7,074 bases of DNA. Source: Methylobacteriaceae bacterium. Lineage in GTDB: Bacteria; Pseudomonadota; Alphaproteobacteria; Rhizobiales; Beijerinckiaceae. The notes beneath the pieces are model-generated. The model was not told the origin of the DNA and did no database searches. It saw only the letters and a list, made by a program, of their open reading frames with translations. The first letter of the stretch is position 1; each line of letters starts with the position of its first letter. The position numbers were made by a program, and so were the translations under genes. The stretch spans positions 1 to 7,074 of the forward strand of contig JAISTL010000128.1 of assembly GCA_031272615.1 (NCBI GenBank). Direction: 5' to 3'. Of the stretch, positions 1-5,159 are shown in pieces.

Positions 1-319
1 GCGAGCCGTCGAACATCACCGCGGTAAAGCCGTAATCCATGGCTTGGCGGATGATATCGAGGTCGCCCCCGTGATCGAGCTGCACGGCGATATCGACGGA
101 AGCTTCCGAAGCGGCGCGCACCATCATCGGCGCCATCACATGCAGAGGCGAGTGCGGCAGGCGCTTTTCGGCAATCTGCAGAATGACCGGTTCCCGGGTT
201 TCCTCCGCCGCGCGGATAACGCCGAGCAGCATTTCCATGTTTCCGACGTTGAAGGCGCCGACCGCTTTTTCTTTCTGTTGCGCCGCACGCAACAAGGGAA
301 CGACTTGGGAAAGAGGCAC
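1..319 (-). CDS. Class II ketose-bisphosphate aldolase, N-terminal part (IolJ/KbaY/GatY/Fba family)
   Basis: This is the amino-terminal 106 codons of a zinc-dependent class II aldolase; the rest lies beyond the left edge. These cytoplasmic TIM-barrel enzymes cleave phosphorylated ketoses to dihydroxyacetone phosphate plus an aldehyde. Visible family signatures are the start MPLSQVVPLLRAAQQ, VGAFNV at residues 20-25, QLDHGG at 80-85 (Asp82 expected as catalytic acid, His83 as zinc ligand) and GFTAVMFDGS at 97-106. The start is a GTG with GAGGA eight bases upstream, and it gives the usual family N-terminus. It lies 77 bp after dctM on the same strand, so it is probably the fourth gene of the dctPQM operon. 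With iolB across the divergent promoter, the IolJ reaction (6-phospho-5-dehydro-2-deoxy-D-gluconate to DHAP and malonate semialdehyde) is attractive. Tagatose- or fructose-bisphosphate aldolase cannot be excluded because the substrate-determining C-terminal half is missing. Confidence 0.88.
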   Translation of the reverse strand, partial: MPLSQVVPLLRAAQQKEKAVGAFNVGNMEMLLGVIRAAEETREPVILQIAEKRLPHSPLHVMAPMMVRAASEASVDIAVQLDHGGDLDIIRQAMDYGFTAVMFDGS

Positions 320-327
320 GATACACT

Positions 328-332
328 TCCTC
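328..332 (-). promoter_or_regulatory. Shine-Dalgarno of the aldolase, supports a GTG start
   Basis: GAGGA read on the minus strand, eight bases before the GTG at 319-317. There is no ATG in frame near this point, and the first in-frame ATG lies beyond the conserved GAFNV motif, so this site fixes the start as GTG. A perfect CCGCC/GGCGG palindrome (386-395) lies just after the dctM stop, and a CCGGAG/CTCCGG inverted repeat (341-346 and 363-368) lies between the two genes. Neither is followed by a U-run, so read-through from dctM is expected. Confidence 0.6.
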
Positions 333-396
333 GGGTTGTGCCGGAGACCGCCGCGAGAGGGCCTCCGGGAATGACAATCGGTTTTCCGCCGGCGGC

Positions 397-1692
397 TCAG
401 CCCAAGCCGAGCAGCCTCGGCAGGAACGTGGCCAATATCGGACAGAACACAATCAACAGGATGACGCTTGTCATCACGCCGATATAGGGGAGCACGGCAA
501 CGGCCAGCCGTTCAACCGTCGCCCCCGTCAATCGCGCGGCGACAAACAGATTGACCCCCATGGGCGGCGTCAGGAGCCCCACCTCGTTGGCCATCACCAT
601 GACGATGCCGAAATGAATGAGATCGATGTGCAGCTGAACCAGCACCGGCACCAGCACCGGCGTGACGATGATCACCATGGCGAGGGTTTCGATGAACATG
701 CCCAGCACATAGAGCATGGCGACGATAAGCAGGATGATCACATATTTGTTGCGGGTCAGCTCCATCAGGTAATTGGCCAGACGCACCGGCGCCTCCTCAT
801 AGGTGAGGATTTTGCCGAACAACGTTGAGGCGCCGACGATAATGGTGATGGAGCCGCACAAAATCACGCCTTCCATCAGCGAATCGTAGATGTCCTGCCA
901 GGAGAGCGCCCGGTTGATGACCGAACCGACAAAGAGCGCCCAGACGACGGCCACGACTGAAGCTTCCACCGGAGTCGCCAGGCCGGAATAGATGGACCCC
1001 AGCACGATCACCACCGTCGCCAGGGACAAGAACGACTCCTTGCAGGTGCGCAGAAAATCCATAAACCTGAACGGGCCGATGGATTCATCCGCCTTGAAGC
1101 CGTTTTTCCGGGCGATGAAATAAGCGGCCAGCGACAGGGCCGCCGCCATGATGAAGCCGGGAATGAAGCCCGCCGCGAACATGCCGGAGATCGAGACATT
1201 GGCCATGATGGCATAGATGATCATCGGGTTCGAGGGAGGAATGAGAATGCCGATGGTGCCGCCGGAAGCGGAACAGGCGCCGGCGTAGGTGGGTGAATAA
1301 CCGTTGCGCACCATGGCCGGAACCATGATGGCGCCGATGGCCGCCACGGTGCTGGTGGCCGAGCCGGTGATGGAGGCGAACACCGCGCAGGCGAGAATGG
1401 TGGTGATGCCGATGCCGCCGTAGATGCGCCCGACCAGCGTGCGGACCACATTGATGATCTGCTCGGTGATGTTGCCGCGCTCCATCAATGCCCCGGCGAC
1501 GATGAAGCAGGGAATGGCGAGCAGCGGAAAGATGTTCATCCCGTCGTAAAACGAGGACTGGATCACCGCCAGCGGCAGGATATCGCTGGTTGCCAGCGAC
1601 AGCGTCGCGGCAATGGCCAGGGCCGCGTAAATCGGCAGACCCAGAAGGAACAGAACGGTCATGGAGACCAGGAGAACCGCGAGAACACTCAT
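397..1692 (-). CDS. dctM: TRAP transporter large permease subunit DctM (first system)
   Basis: This 431-residue inner-membrane protein is the ion-coupled transport subunit of a tripartite ATP-independent periplasmic (TRAP) transporter. The length and motif order are typical of the complete family. They include a hydrophobic N-terminal helix with LLGLPIYAAL (16-25), LLAIPCFIVAGALMERG (57-73), the ITGSATSTVAAIG block (108-120), the substrate/sodium loop GGTIGILIPPSNPMIIY (144-160), SGLATPVEAS (236-245), and the second re-entrant loop NEVGLLTPPMGVNLFVA (369-385). The protein is almost entirely hydrophobic, consistent with about a dozen membrane segments. The start overlaps the dctQ stop as ATGA, indicating translational coupling and a fixed stoichiometry with DctQ. 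Substrate is set mainly by the binding protein encoded upstream and cannot be read from DctM. No frameshift or missing motif is seen. Confidence 0.96.
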   Translation of the reverse strand: MSVLAVLLVSMTVLFLLGLPIYAALAIAATLSLATSDILPLAVIQSSFYDGMNIFPLLAIPCFIVAGALMERGNITEQIINVVRTLVGRIYGGIGITTILACAVFASITGSATSTVAAIGAIMVPAMVRNGYSPTYAGACSASGGTIGILIPPSNPMIIYAIMANVSISGMFAAGFIPGFIMAAALSLAAYFIARKNGFKADESIGPFRFMDFLRTCKESFLSLATVVIVLGSIYSGLATPVEASVVAVVWALFVGSVINRALSWQDIYDSLMEGVILCGSITIIVGASTLFGKILTYEEAPVRLANYLMELTRNKYVIILLIVAMLYVLGMFIETLAMVIIVTPVLVPVLVQLHIDLIHFGIVMVMANEVGLLTPPMGVNLFVAARLTGATVERLAVAVLPYIGVMTSVILLIVFCPILATFLPRLLGLG

Positions 1693-2225
1693 GACTTGGC
1701 CCCTTCTTCGGTTCCGAGCCCCATTTCAGTTTCCAGGGCCACCAGGGTGTTGAGTGTGCCGTTCTTCCAATGGAGATAATAGCTCTCGAGGATGCGCCAG
1801 TTCATCAGCGCCGCGCCCAGCGGAATGACCGCTTCGACAAAGGCCACATTGATATGGAGGGTGGCGGAGTATTCCCCGTATTGCATGGTGCGGACGACGA
1901 TCCCGTAGCACAGCCACGCCAGAAAAAGATTGAAGGCAAACAGGATGGCGTCCGCGATCATGCGGAAAATCAGGCGGATGTGCACCGGAAAGAACATGAA
2001 CTGCGCCGTCACGCGCACATGGGTGAGTTTTTGCGCGCCGACGGCGGTTCCGAGGTAGACCGCGGAAATGAAGCAAAACCGGCTGACCTCCTCCGCCCAG
2101 GCGACGGCGCCGCCGGTGAGAACCCGCACGGCCACCTGCGCCGTCAGACAGATGATCATGACGGCAATCAGCGCAACGCAGACATTGGCCTCGAAATTTT
2201 GATAGATTTTTTTAAGTATGGACAT
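1689..2225 (-). CDS. dctQ: TRAP transporter small membrane subunit DctQ (first system)
   Basis: A 178-residue four-helix membrane protein that pairs with DctM and helps dock the periplasmic binding protein. Hydrophobic stretches fall near residues 14-37, 47-65, 86-111 and 127-146. The family signature WAEEVSRF (43-50) followed by a hydrophobic helix containing YLGTAVGAQK (57-66) is present, and a basic N-terminus (ILKK) places the N-terminus in the cytoplasm. An in-frame GTG lies seven codons upstream (2246), but the ATG at 2225 is preferred because GGAG lies nine bases before it and it gives the usual short basic N-terminus. The C-terminus is somewhat long and acidic (ETEMGLGTEEG). The stop overlaps the dctM start by four bases. 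A 259-nt spacer separates it from dctP. Confidence 0.93.
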   Translation of the reverse strand: MSILKKIYQNFEANVCVALIAVMIICLTAQVAVRVLTGGAVAWAEEVSRFCFISAVYLGTAVGAQKLTHVRVTAQFMFFPVHIRLIFRMIADAILFAFNLFLAWLCYGIVVRTMQYGEYSATLHINVAFVEAVIPLGAALMNWRILESYYLHWKNGTLNTLVALETEMGLGTEEGAKS

Positions 2226-2336
2226 GATCGGCGCTCCAGCGAACACTCATGCATTGGAAACAGCTGCGGCAAAGAGGCAATTCCGTCATCCGCCGCCGGA
2301 AAACAGCGTCACTCCGCGTGTGATGCCACCCGGAGC

Positions 2337-2362
2337 GGCGGAGAAGAAGACGTTTCCCCGCC
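2337..2362 (-). repeat. Inverted repeat / RNA hairpin in dctP-dctQ spacer
   Basis: On the minus-strand transcript GGCGGGGA pairs with TCTCCGCC (eight pairs, one of them G-U) around a 10-nt loop. It is GC-rich and has no U-tract after it, so it is not an intrinsic terminator as it stands. Confidence 0.5.
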
Positions 2363-2450
2363 GGCTGTTGAGTATTCAAGATTGGAGCGAATTCCGGTCA
2401 CATCGGCTGAAATCCGGCGTTGAAACCCGCTCCGGAATCTTTTGTTTGTC

Positions 2451-2472
2451 GCGTTTTCCCGTCGGAAAACGC
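2451..2472 (-). repeat. Perfect 9-bp hairpin just downstream of dctP (first system)
   Basis: GCGTTTTCC and GGAAAACGC form a perfect nine-pair stem around a 4-nt loop, beginning 12 nt after the dctP stop codon. On the transcript it is followed by GACAAACAAAAG rather than a U-run, so full termination is unlikely. Stem-loops directly after a binding-protein gene commonly protect the upstream mRNA from 3' exonucleases and so raise binding-protein yield. Here that role is inferred from position only. Confidence 0.65.
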
Positions 2473-2484
2473 TCCAACGGCCGA

Positions 2485-3507
2485 TTACTTCTTCGGCATG
2501 GCCGCGATGATGGCCAGAGCCTTCTCGGAGAGGGACTTCATCTCGGGCGTGTTCACGAATTCCGGCCACACGCCGCGGGCTTTTTCCTTCCAGCGCTCTT
2601 CTTCCTGCGGATCGAGAATGGTGACTTCCATGCCGTGCTCAAGGGTGAGCTTCTTGCTGTCGGATTCCTCCTTTTCAGCATTGGCCCATTCTTCGTTCTG
2701 AGCGGTGATGACCGCCTTTTCCACCAGCGCCTTGGTGTCGGCGTCCAGCTTCTGATACCAAGAGTCGCTGACCAGAACCGAACCGATCCACAGCATGTAG
2801 TGGATTTCGGTCATATACTTCTGAACTTCCCAGAACTTGTTGTCACGGTTGGTGACGTACATGTTCTCCTGACCGTCCACCACGCCCTGCTGCAAGGCGT
2901 TGAACACTTCCGACCAGGCCATGGGATGGGGCTCGATACCCCAGGCGCGGAACGCCGCCAGCTGCATGGCTGTGGGGGAGACGCGGATTTTCAGGCCCTG
3001 AAGGTCTTCCAGCTTGGTGATGGGTTTCTTGGAGTTGGTGATGGAACGCCAGCCGCCGATCATCCAGCCCAGCGGTCGGGCGCCGGATTCCTTGGCGACG
3101 TCATCGGCCAGTTCCTTGCGGAAATCCTGATCGGAGAGAACGGCATAGGCCTGTTCCATATTGGTGAACAGATAGGGCAGGCACAGCACATTGGCCGTCG
3201 GCGCGTTGGGCGTCAGGTTGCCGGTGAACAGCGTGGCGATGTGCAGTTCCTCGTTGCGCAGCTGCTTGACGTTGGCCGCCTCGTCGCCCATGGTCCCGCC
3301 CAAGTAGACTTTGACGGTGATGGCGCCGTTGGACTCTTTCTCGACGATGTCCTTGAACCGGTTCAGCAGAACGCCGTGGTTGCTGCCCGGCGTGTTGGCG
3401 GACGCCGCCATGATGGTTTGTGTTTTATAGGTCTGGGCGCTTCCCTCGCCCGGGATCAGCATGGTGCCGGCGAGAAGGGCCGCGACAAACACGGACAATT
3501 TGTTCAT
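2485..3507 (-). CDS. dctP: TRAP transporter periplasmic substrate-binding protein DctP (first system)
   Basis: A 340-residue secreted binding protein that captures substrate and delivers it to DctQM. A Sec signal peptide is evident: MNKL basic start, hydrophobic core VFVAALLAGTMLI (7-19), and a probable cleavage after GSA (22-24) or SAQ. It has no lipobox cysteine, so it should be free in the periplasm. Family landmarks are VKVYLGGTMGDE (65-76), LPYLF (110-114), GGWRS with Arg154 (151-155), the KPITKLEDLQGLKIRV block (161-176), where Arg175 is expected to form the carboxylate salt bridge, and ALQQGVVDGQEN (204-215). AGGGAG lies nine bases before the ATG. It differs clearly from the second DctP at 5160-6134, notably GGWRS against GTRSLF and PHPMAWSEVF against TPINFGEVY, so the two probably bind different ligands. 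The ligand is unknown; an organic or sugar acid is expected. Confidence 0.95.
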   Translation of the reverse strand: MNKLSVFVAALLAGTMLIPGEGSAQTYKTQTIMAASANTPGSNHGVLLNRFKDIVEKESNGAITVKVYLGGTMGDEAANVKQLRNEELHIATLFTGNLTPNAPTANVLCLPYLFTNMEQAYAVLSDQDFRKELADDVAKESGARPLGWMIGGWRSITNSKKPITKLEDLQGLKIRVSPTAMQLAAFRAWGIEPHPMAWSEVFNALQQGVVDGQENMYVTNRDNKFWEVQKYMTEIHYMLWIGSVLVSDSWYQKLDADTKALVEKAVITAQNEEWANAEKEESDSKKLTLEHGMEVTILDPQEEERWKEKARGVWPEFVNTPEMKSLSEKALAIIAAMPKK

Positions 3508-3650
3508 GAAATCAGTCTCCCTATGGATGGTGAGCCGCCGGCCGCAAAGCCGGTTGCCTTGGTATGATCCCGCTGGAAGAGGTTTTGAACACTCCCCGCG
3601 GGGGGTTGGACGGCCGCTTCACGGAAACACCCTGATGGAAGAAGCCGCAG

Positions 3651-3660
3651 ATTGGTCAAT
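3651..3660. promoter_or_regulatory. Possible operator palindrome ATTGGTCAAT
   Basis: ATTG and CAAT arms around a two-base centre, about 15 bp downstream of the predicted leftward sigma70 start site, a position suited to repression. It also carries one of the GTCAA half-sites of this region. GntR/FadR-type regulators often bind short palindromes of this kind, but the family cannot be assigned from this alone. Confidence 0.3.
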
Positions 3661-3681
3661 TTGTTATCATGTGTTGACGAT

Positions 3682-3710
3682 ATTTGAGCATATCTCTCTG
3701 TATGAGTCAA
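3682..3710 (-). promoter_or_regulatory. Candidate sigma70 promoter for the leftward dctP operon
   Basis: On the minus strand TTGACT (3710-3705) is followed after exactly 17 bases by TCAAAT (3687-3682). That matches the -35 consensus in five of six positions and the -10 consensus in four of six. The predicted start near 3675 leaves a leader of about 168 nt before dctP. A GATAT-N6-ATATC inverted repeat (3679-3694) covers the -10 region and could be an operator. Confidence 0.45.
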
Positions 3711-3795
3711 GCTGTAATTCTAACCTCTCCGGCGTGATATTTTCAAAACGATAGTCGATTCCTGACGTTTTTTCAATGGGTTATCCGTCAACTGC

Positions 3796-3812
3796 TGCAT
3801 AAATCACCCCAA
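3796..3812 (-). promoter_or_regulatory. Candidate sigma54 (-24/-12) promoter facing the leftward dctP operon
   Basis: Minus-strand TTGGGGTGATTTATGCA has the invariant GG and GC dinucleotides separated by exactly 10 bases, and a good TGCA at -12. It deviates from the YTGGCACGRNNNTTGCW consensus at the CAC and at one T. The start would be near 3785, leaving a leader of about 278 nt. Transport genes for organic acids are classical sigma54 targets, so the match is worth noting, but a single eye-found site is weak evidence. Confidence 0.3.
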
Positions 3813-3836
3813 AAAACACCCTGCAACAAAAAAGAT

Positions 3837-3853
3837 GTCAAATATATGTTGAC
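3837..3853. promoter_or_regulatory. GTCAA-N7-TTGAC inverted repeat, possible operator
   Basis: Five-base perfect arms GTCAA (3837-3841) and TTGAC (3849-3853) separated by ATATATG. The right arm coincides with the candidate rightward -35 element, so a bound repressor would block polymerase. Related half-sites recur across the region (GTCAA at 3655, 3706, 3787 and 4003; TTGAC at 3674). Confidence 0.35.
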
Positions 3854-3877
3854 TCTGCGCGGGTTCTAATATTACAA
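3849..3877 (+). promoter_or_regulatory. Candidate sigma70 promoter for the rightward iolB operon
   Basis: TTGACT (3849-3854), a 17-base spacer, then TTACAA (3872-3877). The -35 is strong and the -10 is weak (three of six), as expected for an activator-dependent promoter. It would give a leader of about 320 nt before iolB. The alternative TATGAA with upstream TG at 3974-3982 lacks a -35 match. Confidence 0.3.
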
Positions 3878-3924
3878 ACATTGTTGATAAAATGTGACAA
3901 CCTATTCCAGAGTTTATGGCCATG

Positions 3925-3955
3925 TTGCCGCGAACATGACCACATTTCGCGGCAA
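3925..3955 (+). repeat. 10-bp perfect inverted repeat in the iolB leader
   Basis: TTGCCGCGAA (3925-3934) and TTCGCGGCAA (3946-3955) are exact reverse complements around an 11-nt loop. In RNA started at the upstream candidate promoter this would be a stable hairpin; in DNA it could be a dyad operator. Its left arm overlaps a second repeat, CATGTT-N6-AACATG (3921-3938), and the two structures exclude each other. Confidence 0.55.
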
Positions 3956-4149
3956 AAGCCTGTTTCGAGCATCTGTTATGAATTGTGTTTTCCCGCGACT
4001 CGGTCAAAACCGCATCGACGAGACGATGGGTCGAAAGCCGGGAGCAAATCGGGCGTACATGGAGCCGCTTTGTCGCCTGAGCGCGTCGAAGCCAAAGGCT
4101 TGAAGCATAACGCCCGGCAGCGGCGCACGCCTGCTCTTAACGCGGCCCG

Positions 4150-4172
4150 GCGAAAGGAACGCCCGCTTTCGC
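4150..4172 (+). repeat. 7-bp hairpin upstream of the iolB ribosome binding site
   Basis: GCGAAAG (4150-4156) pairs with CTTTCGC (4166-4172) around a 9-nt loop. The stem ends about 15 nt before the GGAGGA motif and leaves it exposed. It could be a leader structure or chance. Confidence 0.35.
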
Positions 4173-4186
4173 GGCGTATGGTTCAG

Positions 4187-4192
4187 GGAGGA
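4187..4192 (+). promoter_or_regulatory. Shine-Dalgarno of iolB
   Basis: GGAGGA with a 10-base A-rich spacer to the ATG at 4203. The spacer is slightly long, but the motif is near-perfect and no competing start lies closer, which supports the chosen start. Confidence 0.65.
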
Positions 4193-4202
4193 TAAAGATA
4201 AA

Positions 4203-5018
4203 ATGGTTTCAAAATTGTTGTGCCCGTCACGTGCACCGGATTCCCGGGGTCTCATTCAACGCGTCACCCCGCAAAGTGCCGGATGGCGTTATGTCGGGTT
4301 TGAGGTGTATCAGCTGACGGCGGGGCAAACACTCGCTGAAAAGACCGGCGACACTGAGGTCTGCTTGGTCTTCATCGGCGGCAAAGGTTCTGTCAAAACT
4401 GATGACGCCCGGTTTGACGATGTGGGGGCGCGGCTGTCGCCATTCGAGAGAACACCGCCCTACTCTGTTTACATTCCTGCCAAAAACAGCTTCGAGGTGA
4501 CCGCAGCCACTGATTTGGAACTGGCTGTCTGCAAGGCGCCCGGAAAGGGGCTTCATCCATCCCGGTTGATACCCCCTGACCAGGTCATGGTCGAAAACCG
4601 CGGCAAGGGCCAAAACTCCCGGTATGTCCAGACAATTCTTTCCGACGACAGCGTCGCCGAGAGTCTGCTGGTGGTTGAGGTGTTCACCGATCAGGGCAAT
4701 ACCAGTTCCTGGCCCAGCCACAAGCATGACCAGGACAATCCACCGACGGAAACGTATCTTGAAGAGACCTATTACCATCGGTTCAACCCGCCCCAGGGCT
4801 TCTGTTTCCAGCGCGTGTACACCGACGACCGTTCCCTCGACGAAAGCATGGCGGTTTACGATCGGGACGTGGTGTTGGTGCCCCGCGGGTACCACCCCGT
4901 GGCGACCGTCGCCGGTTATGACAACTACTATCTCAATGTGATGGCCGGCCCCACGAAGCGCTGGATCTTCACATGGGAAAAGGACCACGCTTGGATCAAC
5001 TCGGAACAATACCGTTGA
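4203..5018 (+). CDS. iolB: 5-deoxy-glucuronate isomerase IolB
   Basis: A 271-residue cytoplasmic enzyme of the IolB/KduI double-cupin family, at the usual full IolB length. IolB converts 5-deoxy-D-glucuronate to 2-deoxy-5-keto-D-gluconate, the step between the IolD ring-opening product and the IolC kinase in myo-inositol catabolism. Diagnostic stretches are VTPQSAGWRYVGFEVYQL (21-38), SSWPSHKHDQDNPP (168-181), ETYLEETYYHRF (183-194), GFCFQRVYTDD (199-209), VLVPRGYHPV (224-233) and NYYLNVMAGP (241-250). The probable metal ligands are His173, His175, Glu188 and His231, by analogy with KduI. It is the first gene of the rightward operon and is followed by a complete TRAP transporter start, an unusual pairing. 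No other iol genes are visible in the window. KduI itself (a pectin-derived uronate isomerase) is less likely because the GWRYVGFEVY and HKHDQDNPP motifs are IolB-type. Confidence 0.95.
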   Translation: MVSKLLCPSRAPDSRGLIQRVTPQSAGWRYVGFEVYQLTAGQTLAEKTGDTEVCLVFIGGKGSVKTDDARFDDVGARLSPFERTPPYSVYIPAKNSFEVTAATDLELAVCKAPGKGLHPSRLIPPDQVMVENRGKGQNSRYVQTILSDDSVAESLLVVEVFTDQGNTSSWPSHKHDQDNPPTETYLEETYYHRFNPPQGFCFQRVYTDDRSLDESMAVYDRDVVLVPRGYHPVATVAGYDNYYLNVMAGPTKRWIFTWEKDHAWINSEQYR

Positions 5019-5054
5019 TACCGGGCTGCGCGCCAACCCCCGGGCGACTCCGGC

Positions 5055-5076
5055 CTGCACGATGTGTGACGTGCAG
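5055..5076 (+). repeat. Hairpin 1 of the iolB-dctP spacer
   Basis: CTGCACG (5055-5061) and CGTGCAG (5070-5076) form a perfect 7-bp stem with an 8-nt loop, 36 nt after the iolB stop. No U-run follows. Confidence 0.5.
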
Positions 5077-5080
5077 ACGG

Positions 5081-5099
5081 ATTCCGCTCCAACCGGAAT
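5081..5099 (+). repeat. Hairpin 2 of the iolB-dctP spacer
   Basis: ATTCCG and CGGAAT form a 6-bp stem around a 7-nt loop, directly after hairpin 1. Its last two bases are shared with the next hairpin, so the two compete at the join. Confidence 0.4.
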
Positions 5100-5121
5100 A
5101 CGGCCCCGGTCCGGGTCGTAT
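5098..5121 (+). repeat. Hairpin 3 of the iolB-dctP spacer
   Basis: ATACGGCCC (5098-5106) pairs with GGGTCGTAT (5113-5121), nine pairs including one G-U, around a 6-nt loop. It ends 26 nt before the dctP Shine-Dalgarno, leaving that site open. A processing or stabilising element is more likely than a terminator because no U-run follows. Confidence 0.5.
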
Positions 5122-5159
5122 CCACCATACCATCCATACTCAACCAGAAGGAGAAAACC

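Larger units (their letters stand above)
2226..2484 (-). other. Long structured dctP-dctQ spacer
   Basis: A non-coding gap of 259 nt inside the leftward operon, long for genes whose products form one complex. No credible gene is seen on either strand; plus-strand reading frames through it are shadows. In the direction of transcription it begins with a 9-bp hairpin just after the dctP stop and contains a second 8-bp GC-rich hairpin, both listed separately. A weaker TTCCG/CGGAA repeat lies at 2281-2301. The likely role is to stabilise the dctP message or lower dctQM expression, or it could hold an internal promoter that is not recognisable by eye. Confidence 0.6.
3508..4202. other. Divergent control region between the two operons
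   Basis: About 695 bp with no supportable gene on either strand. The part from roughly 3651 to 3910 is visibly AT-richer than the flanking genes and holds the candidate promoters and repeated half-sites. The segments next to the genes (3540-3640 and 4000-4200) are GC-rich leader sequence. Those segments include a CCCCGCGGGG palindrome at 3594-3603. No transcription-factor gene is adjacent within the window, so any regulator must be encoded outside it. Confidence 0.7.

Noticed and set aside
2226..2246. Upstream GTG start for the first dctQ
   Set aside because: The ATG at 2225 has GGAG at good spacing and gives a normal short basic N-terminus; the GTG lacks comparable support.
3544..3561. Second sigma54-like site on the minus strand near dctP (GG ... 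TTTGC)
   Set aside because: The GG to GC spacing is 11 rather than the required 10, and the surrounding sequence would place the start almost at the dctP ribosome site.
2218..3567. Open frame of about 449 codons on the plus strand opposite the first dctP
   Set aside because: Antisense shadow of dctP. The translation is rich in His, Gly and Asp with no family signature.
3594..3603. CCCCGCGGGG palindrome in the leftward leader as a terminator
   Set aside because: The perfect dyad leaves no loop. With a realistic loop only a short stem remains, and no U-run follows in either direction.
3917..3931. Sigma54-like GG-N10-GC on the plus strand before iolB
   Set aside because: Only the dinucleotides match; the TT before GC and the CAC after GG are absent, and the site lies within the inverted repeat.
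3881..4195. Small open frames in the divergent region, such as 3881-4195 and 3894-4103 on plus and 4004-4255 on minus
   Set aside because: They overlap each other and the promoter and leader elements, have no clear Shine-Dalgarno, and show basic, low-information composition with no recognisable motif.
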